Shown: positions 54,481-64,000 of the stretch, piece by piece
Layout: every line of letters begins with the position of its first letter
Position numbering within the stretch: the stretch's first letter is position 1
NCBI GenBank assembly: GCA_022478985.1
Contig: JAKSZP010015894.1
Coordinates: 62,001 to 126,000 of the forward strand
DNA from: Massospora cicadina
Taxonomy: Eukaryota; Entomophthoromycota; Entomophthoromycetes; Entomophthorales; Entomophthoraceae
Direction of reading: 5' to 3'
Length of the DNA stretch: 64,000 nucleotides
Translations under genes and position numbers: made by a program
The notes under the pieces: generated by a model
Seen by the model: the letters and a program-made list of their open reading frames with translations, nothing else
Told to the model about the DNA's origin: nothing
Databases searched by the model: none

Positions 54481-57480
54481 TTTACAGGGGCATTAGGGCC
54501 CTTCCTCTTCCTATAAGGGACCTTTTCTCAGTCTAACTTAAGAGGTAGGGTCTTCAGACTTACAACTCTGACTTTTAAAGCATAGATAAAAGTAGGTAGA
54601 TGAAGGTGTTTTATTTGGAATAAAATGTGAGGTTACATAGGGTAGTTTGGTGCTTTTCTGACATCTCAGTAATAGCAGTAATTGTTGCACACTTGAACTT
54701 TACACTTTCTGGGCTAACTTTTAAGCATATCAGGTTCCAAGCCTTAATCAGCCCCAGTAGGTTAACCTTTACATGTTAGCGGCCATTCCATTGGGCTTAG
54801 TAACCAATTACCCAGTTACAGGAGGCTGCATTTCATAGGTAAACCTACAAACTACCATCTAAACAAGTGTTTTAACGCTTTGGTAGCTCCAGTAAATGCT
54901 TAATTATGATTATGCCAATATAAAATATGAACAATTATTCTTGTCATTAATATCCAGTAGATATTGATAAATATCTAATACTATAAATGAATGATTCTCT
55001 TCATCAGCATTTGCTTTTATCCATAAATTCTAAAAAGTTCATCAGAAATTCAGCCTGATACTCTGGAAATGGTTAAATCTCAAAAATGGCTCAGTTCTGA
55101 AAATATGACTAAATTTCATCAAATCTAATTTATATTAGTCAGCAATTTGTCTTCAACTAATATAAATAATAATATTAAATCCAAAGAAACAATAAAGCTT
55201 TGACCCTTTAAAATAGATACATCAATTTTCAACTATGAAAAAATAAATAGTCAAAAAAGTTGAAATTAAAAGAACCATAATATGATTAAAATTCCAACAG
55301 AGGAGTTCCAGTGTGCTTAGAAACAGCCCCATTACATATTATTCCAAGGCTTCAACATGGTATGACACATTTGGAACCTTGATTATAAGTCTCATGTACC
55401 CAAGAGCAAGACTCTCCAAATTGCCTGGTGATGCACAAGGTGATCAGATAAATTACTTATCATAACTTAATCTACCTTTCCAATCAGCACCCACTGGGAA
55501 AGCGGGCTAAATCAGTTTGAGACCAAAGAAGAAGAGAAGCTTAAATAATCCTAGAAAGAGAATAAAGTCTACGGAAAGTTAGAGCTGCAACAACTACTAC
55601 AAGAATGCACTTATAGAACTTTAGATAATGCAGCTTCTGATTATGTCACCTTAATGAATTTTGTGACTCATTCTTTGTGTTTCATATGATAAACGTTTCT
55701 GTCATGCCAACACTATAAAGTAAATAAATGGAAAGGTGAAGCTCTAGATATATGCTGAAGTAGCGTAAAGGCTCAACCTATGCCATTAATGGATCCTCCC
55801 AATCCCTTACATGCTTTTCAGATTATCAATACATGGATACTAAACATTTCTTTATTAATACCATATATTACATATCATACTTCCAGATGACCTCTTTTGG
55901 AACCAATGAAGAAATTTAGAGATCCATAATTTATGCTAACATTTAAATTTAATGTTGAGTAAATTATCATACTGGGAGTCTAAAGAATCTATCAGACGAA
56001 AATTTTCTTGCTTTTTAATAATTTAGTTGGTGATGTAATATAAAAAGTGCATAAGCATTGCAGTAATATTCCACAAACAAGACAAGGTATATTACTCCAG
56101 TTGCAGGACATGTAAAAAATGAAAACTCCTATGTTAAGAGCCAAAAATCAGCTATGGAAAATATCAGCCCTGAATTTAAGCTAATTATCTTAGCAGATAA
56201 AACTCCACAAGGTGGACATAAGAGGCGATTTAATGCTTCAACAACAGTTAAAGTAACTATAATAATGGCCAGAAAATAACATGAAGTAAGAAGTATAGCT
56301 ATGTTAATAAAGAAGCGGCAATATTAGATAAATTACTGGTAGCACCAATTGTATGATGCGCTGCAGTATCCTTAGATTTTTACCAAGAGTAAGATGGAAA
56401 TATTAATTCACTGCAACAAAGAAACCCAGCTACAGTAATTCTTCAAGCTATGAAGATTTCTCCTATAGAGTTCTATCTTTACATAATGATGATGTGCTAT
56501 TCAAATCTCAACATCTTACTACAAAGTAGAGCATGTTATATCAGTTAATTATTGACATGACTTATAAGATTGAACTTAAAAAGGTGAGGTACAAAAAACT
56601 TATCTAAAGGCTGTTGAGAGTGAAGCAGTATGTGCACTTGAGAGATGCTATCATTAATAATGGATGTATTGTTTACATTACCCAGATAATTTTATAGCTT
56701 TTTAGCTTTACTGAGGTCCCAGGTACATGCATGAGCGTTCTCAAGATAACATGATCTATGTGTGAAATTATGGCAGACCTGACCTTTTTGTCAAGAGAGT
56801 GTCTGTAACTCTCTCGTTCCCAGCAAGGTGGTGTGGGATGCAAACCCACACTGCTAGGGAACTATCTGTTAGGAGAATGGGAAACAAGGCACCTCAAATG
56901 ATGCCTGTACAAAAGGGACCCAAGGCAAGGGTGTAGAGCGCGGTATACAGTACCAGGTAAGCGAGAAACAACACAGCTTGAGTGGACCCCAGAGGGGAGT
57001 CCACGATCAAGTGTAAATCGGTGCCAGGAGGTTTGGGTGCCTTGATCTGGAAGGGACCTGAGCGGCCCAAGGGAGCACCTGAAACTTTTGTAAATTGGGA
57101 TAGTAGTAGTGGCCAACATAATTGGAGACCTCCTCAAAGAGGTCCGCACCCAAGTTCATCTAAGGAACCATAAGAAAACGTAAAAAACGGGTAAGTTTAT
57201 TTGTGAAAAGTTGACCAACAAGGAATGTTGGTCACGAAAAACATATTTAAACTGAGTTGGGGTAATTATGGGTCTGTGGAAGTGCGCCCAAGCCTTGATG
57301 CTCCAATAGGCAAACACTCCCATCTGATTTGAAAAATACACCAAAAGTGCCTTCAATCAAGTGATTGATTGAATCTGTATCTACCTGAGCTCATAATTTT
57401 GTAACTTGAACAGTATTTGAAACCTCATTCTCCAATTAACCAAATTGAACTGTCTTCATTTGCTACATAGATCGTTCGTT
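54481..57480. other. AT-rich unassigned sequence
   Basis: From 54,480 to 56,740 no frame over about 60 codons and no repeat end is visible. From 56,740 to 57,480 the GC content rises and a hairpin lies at 56,816-56,862. This last part may include the 3' LTR of Gypsy-F, but with no partner LTR in the window it cannot be delimited. Confidence 0.3.
56816..56862. other. Compound hairpin
   Basis: The outer arms GTTCCCAGCA and TGCTAGGGAAC pair with one bulge. Inside, GTGTGGG and CCCACAC pair perfectly around a 7-nt loop, ATGCAAA. On the minus strand the inner part resembles a tRNA T-arm (GTGTGGG-TTTGCAT-CCCACAC). Confidence 0.55.
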
Positions 57481-58080
57481 TCAACGCCTGGGCTGACACA
57501 AGAGGTGGGCGTTTTGCACCTCATTAGTACCAACCTGAGCATACTTGTCTTGTACCCAGCGTTGGTCTAATGTGTGCTTAAGGTCAGGAAGAGCCTGAAG
57601 TTTCACCTTCTGGGCCTCCTGTTGCCCAGCCTTATCCTTGGCGTTGGTTCCCACTATTAAGTCATTCAACCATGATATTACCCTCTCCTCCTTCTTGGGC
57701 TCCACCCCCCTCCAGGGGGCATTCACTAAGGAGAAGTTCTTATGCGCAAGTGAAAACTTCATAGCAGTGACAGCTAGCTTGGACTTTGATCCTGCAGCCT
57801 CAGGAAAATGATTATGGAATGATTCGATCAGGTCTTGGCATGTACACAGTCTCATGCTGGCACCCAACTGTTCTCAACCGCGTCAAACCCCTTCCAGGAT
57901 ACCAGGTACTTAAGACATCTTTTAACACGTAGGGAGGCTACTATTTCATCCACTTCCCACTCTGGCGCCCCATCCACGAGATAAGCCTCAGGATTCTCCA
58001 GTGGGGGCCCTTGAACAACGTCAATTTGCTCTCATGAAAGATGAAGAAGATCCAAAATGCAGAGGAAAGATCCAACTAGT
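57481..58080 (-). pseudogene. Gypsy-F integrase tail with chromodomain
   Basis: On the minus strand WEVDEIVASLRVKRCLKYLV, then SWKGFDAVENSWVPA (57,959 to about 57,856), then, after a frameshift, CQDLIESFHNHFP. This is a textbook chromodomain: WEVDEI, YLVSWKG, ENSWVPA, DLIESFH. In chromoviruses it steers integration to marked chromatin. A 90-residue extension (57,481-57,780) with AHKNFSLVNAPWRGVEPKKE follows and is not recognised. Confidence 0.85.
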
Positions 58081-59205
58081 ATGAGGCATGACCCACCTTT
58101 CTAACAACATGGTAAGGACCAATCCTCTTTGGACCCAGCTTTTTGAATGGCTGCTTGATAGGTATGTTACGAGCATAAAGTATCATGAGATCTCCTTCCT
58201 TGTACGCTGAACCTACTCGGCACTTACCATCAGCGTTCTCCTTATAAACTAGCATAGCCGCCTCCAAAAAAGTGGAAACCCCCTGGTGGACCTTCTTGAG
58301 GGTCTTAGAAAAGTCCACCACCGCTTTCACTTTGGAACCACAGCTGGGTTTCATGTTAAAGGCGGGGTTAAAGCCATAGTTGGCGAAAAAGGGTAACAAC
58401 CAGTCAAAGAGTGCAAAGTGTTGTTGTAGTTAAACTGGGCCATGGGAAGGTGAGAAACCCAATCTGAATGATCTGCGGCGGTGTAACACCGCAGAAACTG
58501 TTCAAGCACTTGCTCACTTGTTTGGTCTGCCCATCTGATTGGGGGTGATAGGCAGTGAATGACAGAGGTGAATCTGATGAGTCTTACACAACTCTTCCCA
58601 AAAGATGGAGGTGAACTGGGGTCCTCAGTCACTAATGATTTCTTGCGGAGCCCCATGAAGGGCAAACACATTTGTGATGAAAAGCCTTGCCATCTCAGAA
58701 GCGGTTATTGTAGTTCTGAAAGGAATAAAGTGGGCGAACTTTGTAAAGCGGTCCACCACTATCATGATGGCATCATAACCATCAGAAACGGGTAATTCCA
58801 CAATGAAATCCACTGATAGGGAGGTCCAAGGCCCTTCCGCCTTTTGTACTGGTACCAACAAGCCCGCTAACAGTTGACGATTAGGTTTCATTTGATTGCA
58901 GATCAGACATTCTTTACAATACCGTCCTACCTGAGCAGGCAAGCCCTTCCAATTGTAGGTGCGTTGTATCAACTCCAAGGTATTTGCTTTCTCAGGATGA
59001 CCAACGGTGATTCCATCATGATGGTTGCAGATGATTTCCAGGCGCAGTGGTCCATCAGGAACCCATAGGCGCCCCTGAAACCACACCATCTCATCTTTTA
59101 CGTGATAACCCCTGTATAAATCCTCCTGATTCAGAGCGCTCTTAGCGAGAATCATAGTATATTCAGTTGATAGCGGCTTAGAAAGAACTACCTTTCTGAA
59201 CATAC
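58081..59205 (-). pseudogene. Gypsy-F integrase zinc domain and catalytic core
   Basis: The frame 58,625-59,203 holds the zinc domain (HHDGITVGHPEKANTLELIQ, then YCKECLICNQMK) and core (SLSVDFIVELPVSDGYDAIM, VVDRFTKFAHFIPF, HGAPQEIISD with the second Asp). A TGA stands where the family has Arg of SDRGPQF, a change expected from CGA. The core resumes in 58,351-58,671 (SEQVLEQFLRCYT with Glu) and the tail in 58,076-58,399 (VYKENADGKCR, GDLMILYARNI, KLGPKRIGPYHVV). Confidence 0.87.
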
Positions 59206-59940
59206 TATGTTCTGCTGCATTTCCAGAGGTGCGAGCGCTGCCATGTTGGCCAGGGAATTAGGAATTTGAGGCAGAATCTTATCTGGCGGAATCATCAACT
59301 GGGTTTTATGAATTTCTACCTCCTTTGGATCAGGAGCCAAAGCAGGGTTGCGGCTTAAAGCATCCGCCAAACCATTCTCCTTGCCCTTGGTGAACTCATA
59401 GGAAAATGCAAATTGGGCAAGGGTCTCATGCCAATGGGTCTGCCGTGGAGTTAGGAGATGAGGAGCGCGGTAGTACATCAAGGCCTGGTGGTCTAAACGT
59501 ACATGGAAAAATTGTGAGGAGCCATGTAAGTGATGACGCCAATAAGTCGGTGCCTCCACCACTGCTGATAACTTTTTGTTGTAAATGGCGTAGTTCAACT
59601 CAGGCAGAGACATTTTCCTAGGAAGATTTCACCGGATGCTCAGTCCCATCTTCGCCCATTTGTAACAAGGCAGCCGCTATGGCAAAGTTGGAAGCATCAG
59701 TAGACACAATGAACTTTTTTACAGGGTCGACATGGCGAAGGATGGACGTGGATAATAGGGTGCACTTCACTGCTTGGAAAACATCCTCCAAAACAGGGGA
59801 CCACTGAAGCACCTTGGCACTGCTAGCCTTATATAAGGGTGCTGCCACCTCGGAGAGAATATGCGTGAACTTCATGAGGAACGTACACGTCCCCAAAAAG
59901 CTCCTCAATTCCTTGACTGGGTGGGGTGGGCCACTCACGA
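59188..59940 (-). pseudogene. Gypsy-F RNase H
   Basis: Two adjacent frames. 59,618-59,938 holds the thumb-connection (VKELRSFLGTCTFLMKFTHI) and the start of RNase H (FIVSTDASNFAIAAALLQMG). 59,188-59,613 continues with LPELNYAIYNKKLSAVVEA, VRLDHQALMYY, and the tether ENGLADALSRNP. Catalytic Asp (STDAS), Glu (ELNYA side) and Asp (RLDHQ) are visible; one frameshift lies at about 59,615. Confidence 0.87.
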
Positions 59941-60810
59941 ATAACCTTATCCTTGTATGGAGTTATCATATGGCCTTGGTCAAACATGACGTTGCCCAGA
60001 AAAGTGAGCTGAGACTTGATGAATTCACATTTACTGATCTTTAGCATAAGGAGGGCGGCCCTCAACCTCTCCACCACTTGCTGAAGATGTACTGCATGGG
60101 ACTCCTGATCAGGGGAAAACACCAGGATATCATCCATGTAGGCAACCGCGCATACCCCCAACAAGTCCCCCAACGCAGCATCAATGCGGCGGTAAAAGAT
60201 GGCAGGGACATTCTTGAGCTCAAAGGGCATGACCTAAAACTGGAAAATTCCTTTTCTGGTTCATAATGCGGTTAACCACTCCTGGCCCTTCTTTATATGG
60301 ATCTGATTGAAAGCATTGAGGCAATCCAATTTGGAGAAAACTTTTGCCTTATCTACGTAACGTGCAATCTGTAAATAAAAAGGATGGGATGGAGGTCTCA
60401 TACAGTAACATTGTTTAAATTCCCATAATCAACACAAGGGCATAAAGTTCCATCGGCCTTCTCCACAAAAAAAGCGGGGAGCAAACAGGTGAGGTACGCT
60501 GAAAGTTTGCACCTTTGGCTAACTGTTCCTTCACCCACACATCTAAAGCCTCTTCCTCCCGGACAGTCAATGGGTAAATGGGGAAGATATACACACCAGA
60601 TCCACAGTGAGCTTGAAGTCACAATCAAAATCGGAATTCTCAGGTAATGCGTTAGCTGAAGCTGCATCAAAATGAAGATTTTAACCCCTCCAAACAGGAA
60701 GTTAAGGGAACCTCCACCGAGGGCTTCAACAAAGGGGCAAGAGTAAGAGTGTGAATTTTGGCCAACGGGGCAGTTTGCCCTAAAAGTGGGCATCAGCCAA
60801 AGGAACAATC
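59829..60810 (-). pseudogene. Gypsy-F reverse transcriptase
   Basis: IYPLTVREEEALDVWVKEQL-like text near 60,520-60,600 and FFVEKADGTLCPCVDYGNLN (60,400-60,480) open the domain. DKAKVFSKLDCLNAFNQI (near 60,300-60,360) follows. Then the frame 59,829-60,230 gives MPFELKNVPAIFYRRIDAAL and AVAYMDDILVFSPDQ, with YMDD at about 60,125-60,140, and LLMLKISKCEFIKSQLTFLG. Frames change three times. Confidence 0.85.
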
Positions 60811-61202
60811 AACTGGTGACCATTCATCAAGGACAAGGATAGGGTGTTTTCTTTCAAATTAGTCCTGACGTCAAATTTTCTCCAACACTCTACACCCAAA
60901 ATAATGGGGTACAATAGGTTTTTGATAGCTTGAAAATTGTCAGACAGAAGATAGGAGCCCACCTGGTAATCCACTAACCCCATTATTTTCAGCGTGAGGA
61001 TATCTTGAGGAGTCCCGCCTCTAACCATACCACCTGGCGAGTTACTCAACTCAAGGTAGTCAGCAAAGTCTTGGCCCTTAAAATTTTCTGTGGCCCCAGT
61101 ATCCACTAAGATAGTTGTGCTGAACTTCCCCAAAGGGTATGTAAGGGTAGCGGTCACTAAAAAGTATCCAGAATGGGATTTATTCAAAGCAAAAAACGCC
61201 AC
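60780..61202 (-). pseudogene. Gypsy-F protease
   Basis: A 140-codon frame: YPLGKFSTTILVDTGATENF with the DTGA catalytic site, then a retropepsin-like body with YPIILGVECWRKFDV, which corresponds to the usual ILG-x-x-W/F end of Ty3/Gypsy proteases. It runs to the reverse transcriptase linker. Of the protease frames in the window, this one looks the least damaged. Confidence 0.8.
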
Positions 61203-61276
61203 TACCTCACCTGAAATTCTTCCTCTGGCTTGAGCAAGCCATAAGGGTATGTTTTGGAATTATAGAAGGGGGAAGG

Positions 61277-62395
61277 TTAGTTGGCCACTCTTACTAGTGA
61301 GTCCACATATCCAACCCCATTCTCTGCAGGTGCATACACTTTATCATCTTTAAAAAGAAGCTCCTTTTCCACCTCCTGAGTGCCCCAGATCATGGTAGGG
61401 GTCAGACGAGGGTTCTCAGGGGTAATCTGATATACAGGAATAGGGTCCTCATCCAAGTCATAAGAGCTAATAAACGGCTTGTTTTGTGATATAACGTTTG
61501 CATGATAAATTTCATTTTCAGGCTCCAATGACCCCATACCTGCTCTGAGGGTCCAAAGTCCATTATTATCCAGGGCCATCACCCCCAAGCCCAATGTCAA
61601 TGCTTTGACTTGCATCGCTGGAATGCAGTGCAATGGAACCCCATTATCCTCGTTTTGTTTTTGGATAAGTTCAGATCCAGACTCACCCATACCCTCAACT
61701 TCTGCCAAAACAGGGAGGGAATCAAAGGGAAGCGCTTCACAATTCAAGGAAATATTACTAGTCACAGACACGGTATTTATAGGGGCGGTTGAGGGTGACA
61801 TCATCTCAGCGGAATCATCTGAAACCTTTAAATTAGTCTCAGGGCTAGACCCTTGTTCAGCTTCAAATTTAGAAGAACTTGAAGGTTTAGAAGGATAAGA
61901 TTCCTTCATTTTGAAATACACGTGCGAATTTTTGGCTTCCATATTTATAGGGTTTGATCCAGGTGAACTTATGATAGCCATATTACCTTGCCCCTTCCAG
62001 GTTGGGGCGGGGAAACCACCCCAAGGGTCTTCAACAAGATGATCAAAGTTGGAAGGGGACAACTGCCAAATTGGGGAGTTTTGCTCGGATGGGTCCAAGG
62101 TTGAACGGAGAAATGACGTTTAAACTTTGTCAGGCAATGATAAAGCCTGGTCTTTTCTGCAGTATTCATTTAAATATACTTTCACTGGCTGATCCGCTTA
62201 AGCAGCAAAAAAACTTGTAGAGAGAACAGATGGAGGCTCCATCAGGACGACTTTGCTCCAGGACCCGCTCCAAGCCCTCAACTGATTGCCACAAGAGCGG
62301 ATGAGCGCAGAACACTGCAAAAACCCAGTTGGCCACATCTGGAGACAGCCAGTACAACAGATCCACTCCCCATGAAGGCAGATGTGAACCAAAAA
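61277..62395 (-). pseudogene. Gypsy-F gag, truncated at its N-terminus
   Basis: The frame 61,277-62,098 (273 codons) is acidic and Ser/Pro-rich, with no CCHC knuckle, and ends just before the protease frame. Upstream, 62,166-62,392 reads DLLYWLSPDVANWVFAVFCA and EGLERVLEQSRPDGASI, which looks like folded gag sequence. The right edge meets the 3' end of X3, so the gag start is displaced beyond the window. Confidence 0.55.
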
Positions 62396-62404
62396 ATTGT
62401 TTAT

Positions 62405-64000
62405 TTAATCAAGGTAAGCTGACCAGGGGATGGATATTACCAAACTAAAACTAAAAACCATAATAAAAAAATAATGATTCAAATGAAACGCCCAAAATGG
62501 ACTGATTAATTGAATCGTACCTAACAAAATATCCAACCAGGTGGGCAGCAAATACTGCTATCCCTTCATGGTGGACAGGGAGGGGGATTGGGGGGCTCGT
62601 CTTTGGCTGCATCTATCTAATTCCAGAGTAGGGTGCATGTTAAGGCAGATAGTAAGGGTGTGGGGGCATCGGTGGCATGGGGTTCAATATCCTTGATGAT
62701 TGGAACTTCCAAATATTGCCGGCCATCATTATACCAACGATGTATTTGCAAAGCATCTCCAGCTTTGAGGCGGATATCTGGGAGTTTAACGAATGTGGCA
62801 ATGCTGGTTCAGGTGATTTTTGCTTTTAGATTCCGTGCTACTGTTACCACGTTCTGGATGGCTTCAGTGACGTTTTTGTGTAAAGTTTTCATGTTGATCT
62901 TACTTTGTGTAGTAGTATTTATGGGGATGACGGGAGGTGGAATTCCTCCTATGAGTGCAGCCACAGATTTGGCAGCAGCTTTGCGAAGTGGATGGCAATA
63001 TGGTGTGGTGGCTGCTTCTACTGCAAGCTGGTGGTCGCTGTAGAACGGTTTGGTGTTAGGTTGTGGGACATATTTCTGAGGTGGGAATTTTGCATCCTAT
63101 TCTGCATTACATAGCCTCTCAATTTGCAGCGTCAGTTCTTCAATGACGTTATCTTATTTGTCAATTTCATCCAATAATTTCCATGGGTTTTGGTTGAATT
63201 GGATTGGGGAATCAGCGTATGGTTGAGGTTTGTTTGATTCATTTGTGGATGCATGGGATTGAACTGGGATCCAATCTGGTGTTTGGTTAAATGAATTATT
63301 TGTGGCATTGGGGCAAGGTGGGTGCTGATTGGTGGCTGTATTTGCAGCTGCAGCATCAGGCATTGGAGGAGGGGAAGGTAGGATCATACCCCATGTCAGA
63401 GTTAGCGCGGGGCGGGTGGTGGATTGGTGGGCGTTGGGCAAACTTTTGGCATCAGCGGAAGTTTCTAAGTATGGGCATTTACATTTCAAGTGGTCTAGCT
63501 CGAAACAGGATGGACAAATTGTCCATCCGCCCTCAACGCGGGCCCAAAATGGATGGTTGGGGGCAGATGGGATGGTGGCACGAGGGGGAATTTCCAAAGA
63601 AATTTTTGTAAATTCAGGGCTGATTGTGGCATACGCCCAAGGCCCAGCAAGGCGTGTAGCCCCATTTGGGACCACAAATTGCAAGATGGGGTTGGAGCCA
63701 TAGGCTGCCAAACCTTCCATCAGCTCCTGGTGGAGCACTTCAGGGGGAGGTGGGTGGGCAAACCAGTGAACTGGATCACCAAGGTGGTGTCCGTTGGGAG
63801 CTGGGTCTGAGTTGTTGGGAGGGGAATATTGTTAAAAATTAATGGCACCGTTGCCACAGTAGGTGCATCAGCTTCACAGGGGAAGCCAAGTTTGAAGTAC
63901 CCCTTATAGGGGTGGAAATCAATAAAACAGGCTGGTGTCATCACCACCTGAGCCATTTTGATAATGGCTTGGTTGTCATAGGGGAAGAATTTCCCATAAT
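62405..64000 (-). mobile_element. X3: ORF1-only non-LTR element, 5' end outside window
   Basis: Its 3' end (minus strand: GGTAATATCCATCCCCTGG, then TCAGCTTACCTTGATTAAAT) matches X1 and X2, and its coding parts match theirs. At least 1.6 kb. It is inserted in the gag of Gypsy-F. GGTAA and TTACC near the end can pair as a short stem. Confidence 0.65.
62636..63956 (-). pseudogene. X3 ORF1-like protein with CCHC knuckle
   Basis: 63,720-63,956 (YKGYFKLGFPCEADAPTVAT, then TLVIQFTGLPTHLP) joins by a frame change near 63,740 to 63,154-63,738 (LHQELMEGLAAYGSNPILQF, VVPNGATRLAGPWAYATISP, HPFWARVEGGWTICPSCFEL, DHLKCKCPY). The knuckle is C-x2-C-x4-H-x4-C. A Pro/Asn-rich middle follows. The conserved C-terminal block (SIATFVKLPDIRLKAG, then DAPTPLLSALTCTLLWN) lies at 62,636-62,820. 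The similarity to LINE ORF1 around HPFW and the knuckle points to a gag-like RNA-binding protein. Confidence 0.65.

Larger units (their letters stand above)
57481..62395 (-). mobile_element. Gypsy-F, chromovirus-type Ty3/Gypsy element
   Basis: The minus strand reads gag, protease (DTGA), reverse transcriptase (YMDD), RNase H, integrase and an integrase-borne chromodomain, over 4.9 kb. The gag is cut on the right by X3 at about 62,400, so the 5' LTR lies outside the window or is lost; the 3' LTR was not delimited. Frames are longer than in the other Gypsy elements, suggesting a younger copy, but stops and shifts are present in each gene. Confidence 0.85.

Noticed and set aside
1..64000. Host protein genes, rRNA, CRISPR arrays, telomere repeats
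   Set aside because: None was found: every frame with recognisable motifs belongs to a retroelement, and no regular spacer-repeat or short telomeric tandem was seen.

Overview
This is an AT-rich eukaryotic window made almost entirely of retrotransposons. I see no host gene, intron-exon structure, rRNA, CRISPR array or bacterial-type operon. The families are Ty3/Gypsy LTR elements (one a chromodomain-bearing chromovirus), a 5.3-kb non-LTR (LINE) family of L1/Tad-like architecture, tRNA-derived SINEs, and short elements that seem to carry only a LINE ORF1-like protein. LTR pairs differ largely by TG in one copy against CA in the other, the mark of methylated-CpG decay, so the genome is probably cytosine-methylated. 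A repeat-swollen filamentous fungus, for example a rust-type basidiomycete, would fit. That placement is inference; the window does not prove it.

Layout. 1.07-16.8 kb: an old Gypsy element on the minus strand (Gypsy-1) with two diverged LTRs. Its integrase is interrupted by an unassigned ~1.1-kb segment, itself split by LINE-A (3,871-9,177, minus, 17-bp target duplication). 17.95-20.66 kb: a degraded ORF1-only element (X1) holding fragments of a further family (Y). 20.7-22.7 kb: AT-rich, with short degenerate repeats arranged as an inverted array. 22.7-29.6 kb: a second minus-strand Gypsy (Gypsy-D) with both LTRs. 30.05-31.9 kb: ORF1-only element X2. 32.34-32.66 kb: SINE-1. 32.80-38.07 kb: LINE-B (minus, perfect 18-bp target duplication). 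38.55-38.84 kb: SINE-2. 39.55-45.37 kb: Gypsy-E, complete from LTR to LTR with a 5-bp target duplication but without a recognisable gag. 45.4-47.66 kb: the gag of another Gypsy (Gypsy-G). 47.67-52.95 kb: LINE-C (plus, 11-bp target duplication). 53-57.5 kb: unassigned, mostly AT-rich. 57.5-62.4 kb: a minus-strand chromovirus (Gypsy-F) from gag to chromodomain. 62.4-64 kb: ORF1-only element X3, running off the window.

How the parts relate. The three LINE copies are the only elements here that encode a LINE endonuclease and reverse transcriptase. The ORF1-only elements, both SINEs and the Y fragments end in variants of the LINE's own 3' end (consensus close to TGGTCAGCYYACC followed by an A/T-rich tail). 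This suggests one parasitic network in which a stringent LINE reverse transcriptase primes on a shared 3' tag. In the LINE, ORF1 and ORF2 are in one frame, parted by a single TAA in the loop of a stem-loop seen in all three copies. Every coding region in the window carries frameshifts or stops, so no copy is intact.
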